Assembly: GCA_002369525.1 (NCBI GenBank)
Contig: DFFN01000213.1
Coordinates: forward strand, 1-14,053
From: Lachnoclostridium sp. UBA3775
GTDB lineage: Bacteria; Bacillota; Clostridia; Lachnospirales; Lachnospiraceae
Reading direction: 5' to 3'
DNA: 14,053 nt
Made by a program: the position numbers and the translations under genes. Positions 13,645-14,053 of the stretch are shown here, in pieces. The notes beneath the pieces are model-generated. The model did no database searches, had not been told where the DNA came from, and saw only the letters and a program-made list of their open reading frames with translations. Within the stretch, counting starts at the first letter, position 1; each line of letters opens with the position of its first letter.

Positions 13645-14053
13645 TTTACCGAATCCATTTCATATGGTTCACTCGGCATTATTGCCATGGAAAGCTGCAA
13701 GGGGCTTGGAAACAAGGTCGACAGCTATATCGCCAGCTGGAGAAAGAACAGAAAGAGTAAGTACAGCGACGAACCTGAATATCATAATTATCAGAGGGAT
13801 TCTTATCTTATTGATATCAAATGCCCCCGTTTTGGAACAGGCGAGGCAAAATGCGTCATAAATGAATCGATAAGAGGCAAGGATATCTTCATACTTGTGG
13901 ATGTCTGCAATTACAGTATGAAATATACGGTATGCGGACAGGAAAACCATTATTCTCCGGATGATCATTACCAGGATCTTAAAAGAGTTATCGCAGCAAT
14001 AAGCGGTAAGGCAAGAAGAATGACGGTAATCATGCCTTTCCTTTATGAGAGCC
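13627..14053 (+). CDS. prs: ribose-phosphate pyrophosphokinase, divergent (3' end beyond window)
   Basis: Cytoplasmic enzyme that makes PRPP from ribose 5-phosphate and ATP, feeding nucleotide, histidine and NAD synthesis. Only the first 142 residues are visible and they stay open to the window end. The recognisable part is the N-terminal prs half: an S/T-rich start, LGIIAMESCKGLG, a FGTGEAK segment at the position of the usual FSDGE, then ESIRGKDIFILVDVCN, equivalent to the VRGxDVFIIQ strand. SPDDHYQDLKRVIAAISGKARRMTVIMPF corresponds to the NDxLMELL...ASAxxITxVIPY stretch. Residues about 25-60 differ from classical Prs, including a charged insert. This is the extended, divergent Prs form that I associate with Lachnospiraceae. 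The catalytic loop and PRPP-binding motif lie outside the window, so activity cannot be judged. Confidence 0.82.
   Translation, partial: MSQEDMFTESISYGSLGIIAMESCKGLGNKVDSYIASWRKNRKSKYSDEPEYHNYQRDSYLIDIKCPRFGTGEAKCVINESIRGKDIFILVDVCNYSMKYTVCGQENHYSPDDHYQDLKRVIAAISGKARRMTVIMPFLYES

Noticed and set aside
1..14053. tRNA, rRNA, riboswitch or insertion sequence
   Set aside because: I saw no cloverleaf, ribosomal sequence, recognisable riboswitch core, transposase motif or paired terminal repeats in the gaps between genes.

Overview
The window looks like chromosomal DNA of a low-to-moderate GC Firmicute. Lachnospiraceae (a gut or rumen Clostridia relative) is my best guess. The reasons are strong AGGAGG-type ribosome binding sites, frequent AGA/AGG arginine codons, a DnaD-type primosome protein, a DnaI/DnaC-type loader with a Cys4 motif, and a GH51 arabinofuranosidase. 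Genus cannot be assigned from sequence alone.

Layout. (1) Positions 1-1273, minus strand: most of a GH51 alpha-L-arabinofuranosidase, cut by the window edge. It has a textbook TTGACA-N17-TATAAT promoter at 1306-1334, and its GC content rises markedly from the 5' part of the gene towards the window edge. (2) 1274-1636: a junction region with that promoter and a short broken piece resembling the C-terminal end of a GGDEF domain. (3) 1637-5923, plus strand: three overlapping genes in one probable operon. They are a lipoprotein with a ComEC-like metallo-beta-lactamase fold, a GtrB/CsbB/DPM1-type polyprenyl-phosphate glycosyltransferase, and an 812-residue Fe-S (XPD/DinG-type) helicase with an N-terminal RecB-like PD-(D/E)XK nuclease domain. 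(4) 6031-9639, plus strand: an ABC exporter operon of one NatA/YhaQ-like ATPase and two paralogous ABC-2 permeases, all overlapping. (5) 9640-9726: a hairpin that probably ends the ABC operon and physically contains the -35 and part of the -10 of a murC promoter. (6) 9727-11133: murC, followed by a strong intrinsic terminator. (7) 11134-11353: an intergenic region with two perfect DnaA boxes and an extended -10 promoter. (8) 11354-13556: a DnaD-domain protein and a DnaI/DnaC-like helicase loader, separated by 1 bp. (9) 13627-window end: the 5' part of a divergent ribose-phosphate pyrophosphokinase gene with two consecutive in-frame start sites.

How the genes work together. The dnaD-like and loader genes form a primosome unit whose upstream DnaA boxes suggest DnaA-linked control. 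The three ABC genes form one transporter. The lipoprotein-glycosyltransferase-helicase operon is tightly coupled but functionally mixed. Most of the window is recognisable housekeeping or accessory content. I did not find a convincing wholly new system. The points most worth checking are the DnaA boxes before the primosome operon, the promoter inside the pre-murC hairpin, the mixed helicase-nuclease operon, and the mosaic edge at the arabinofuranosidase.
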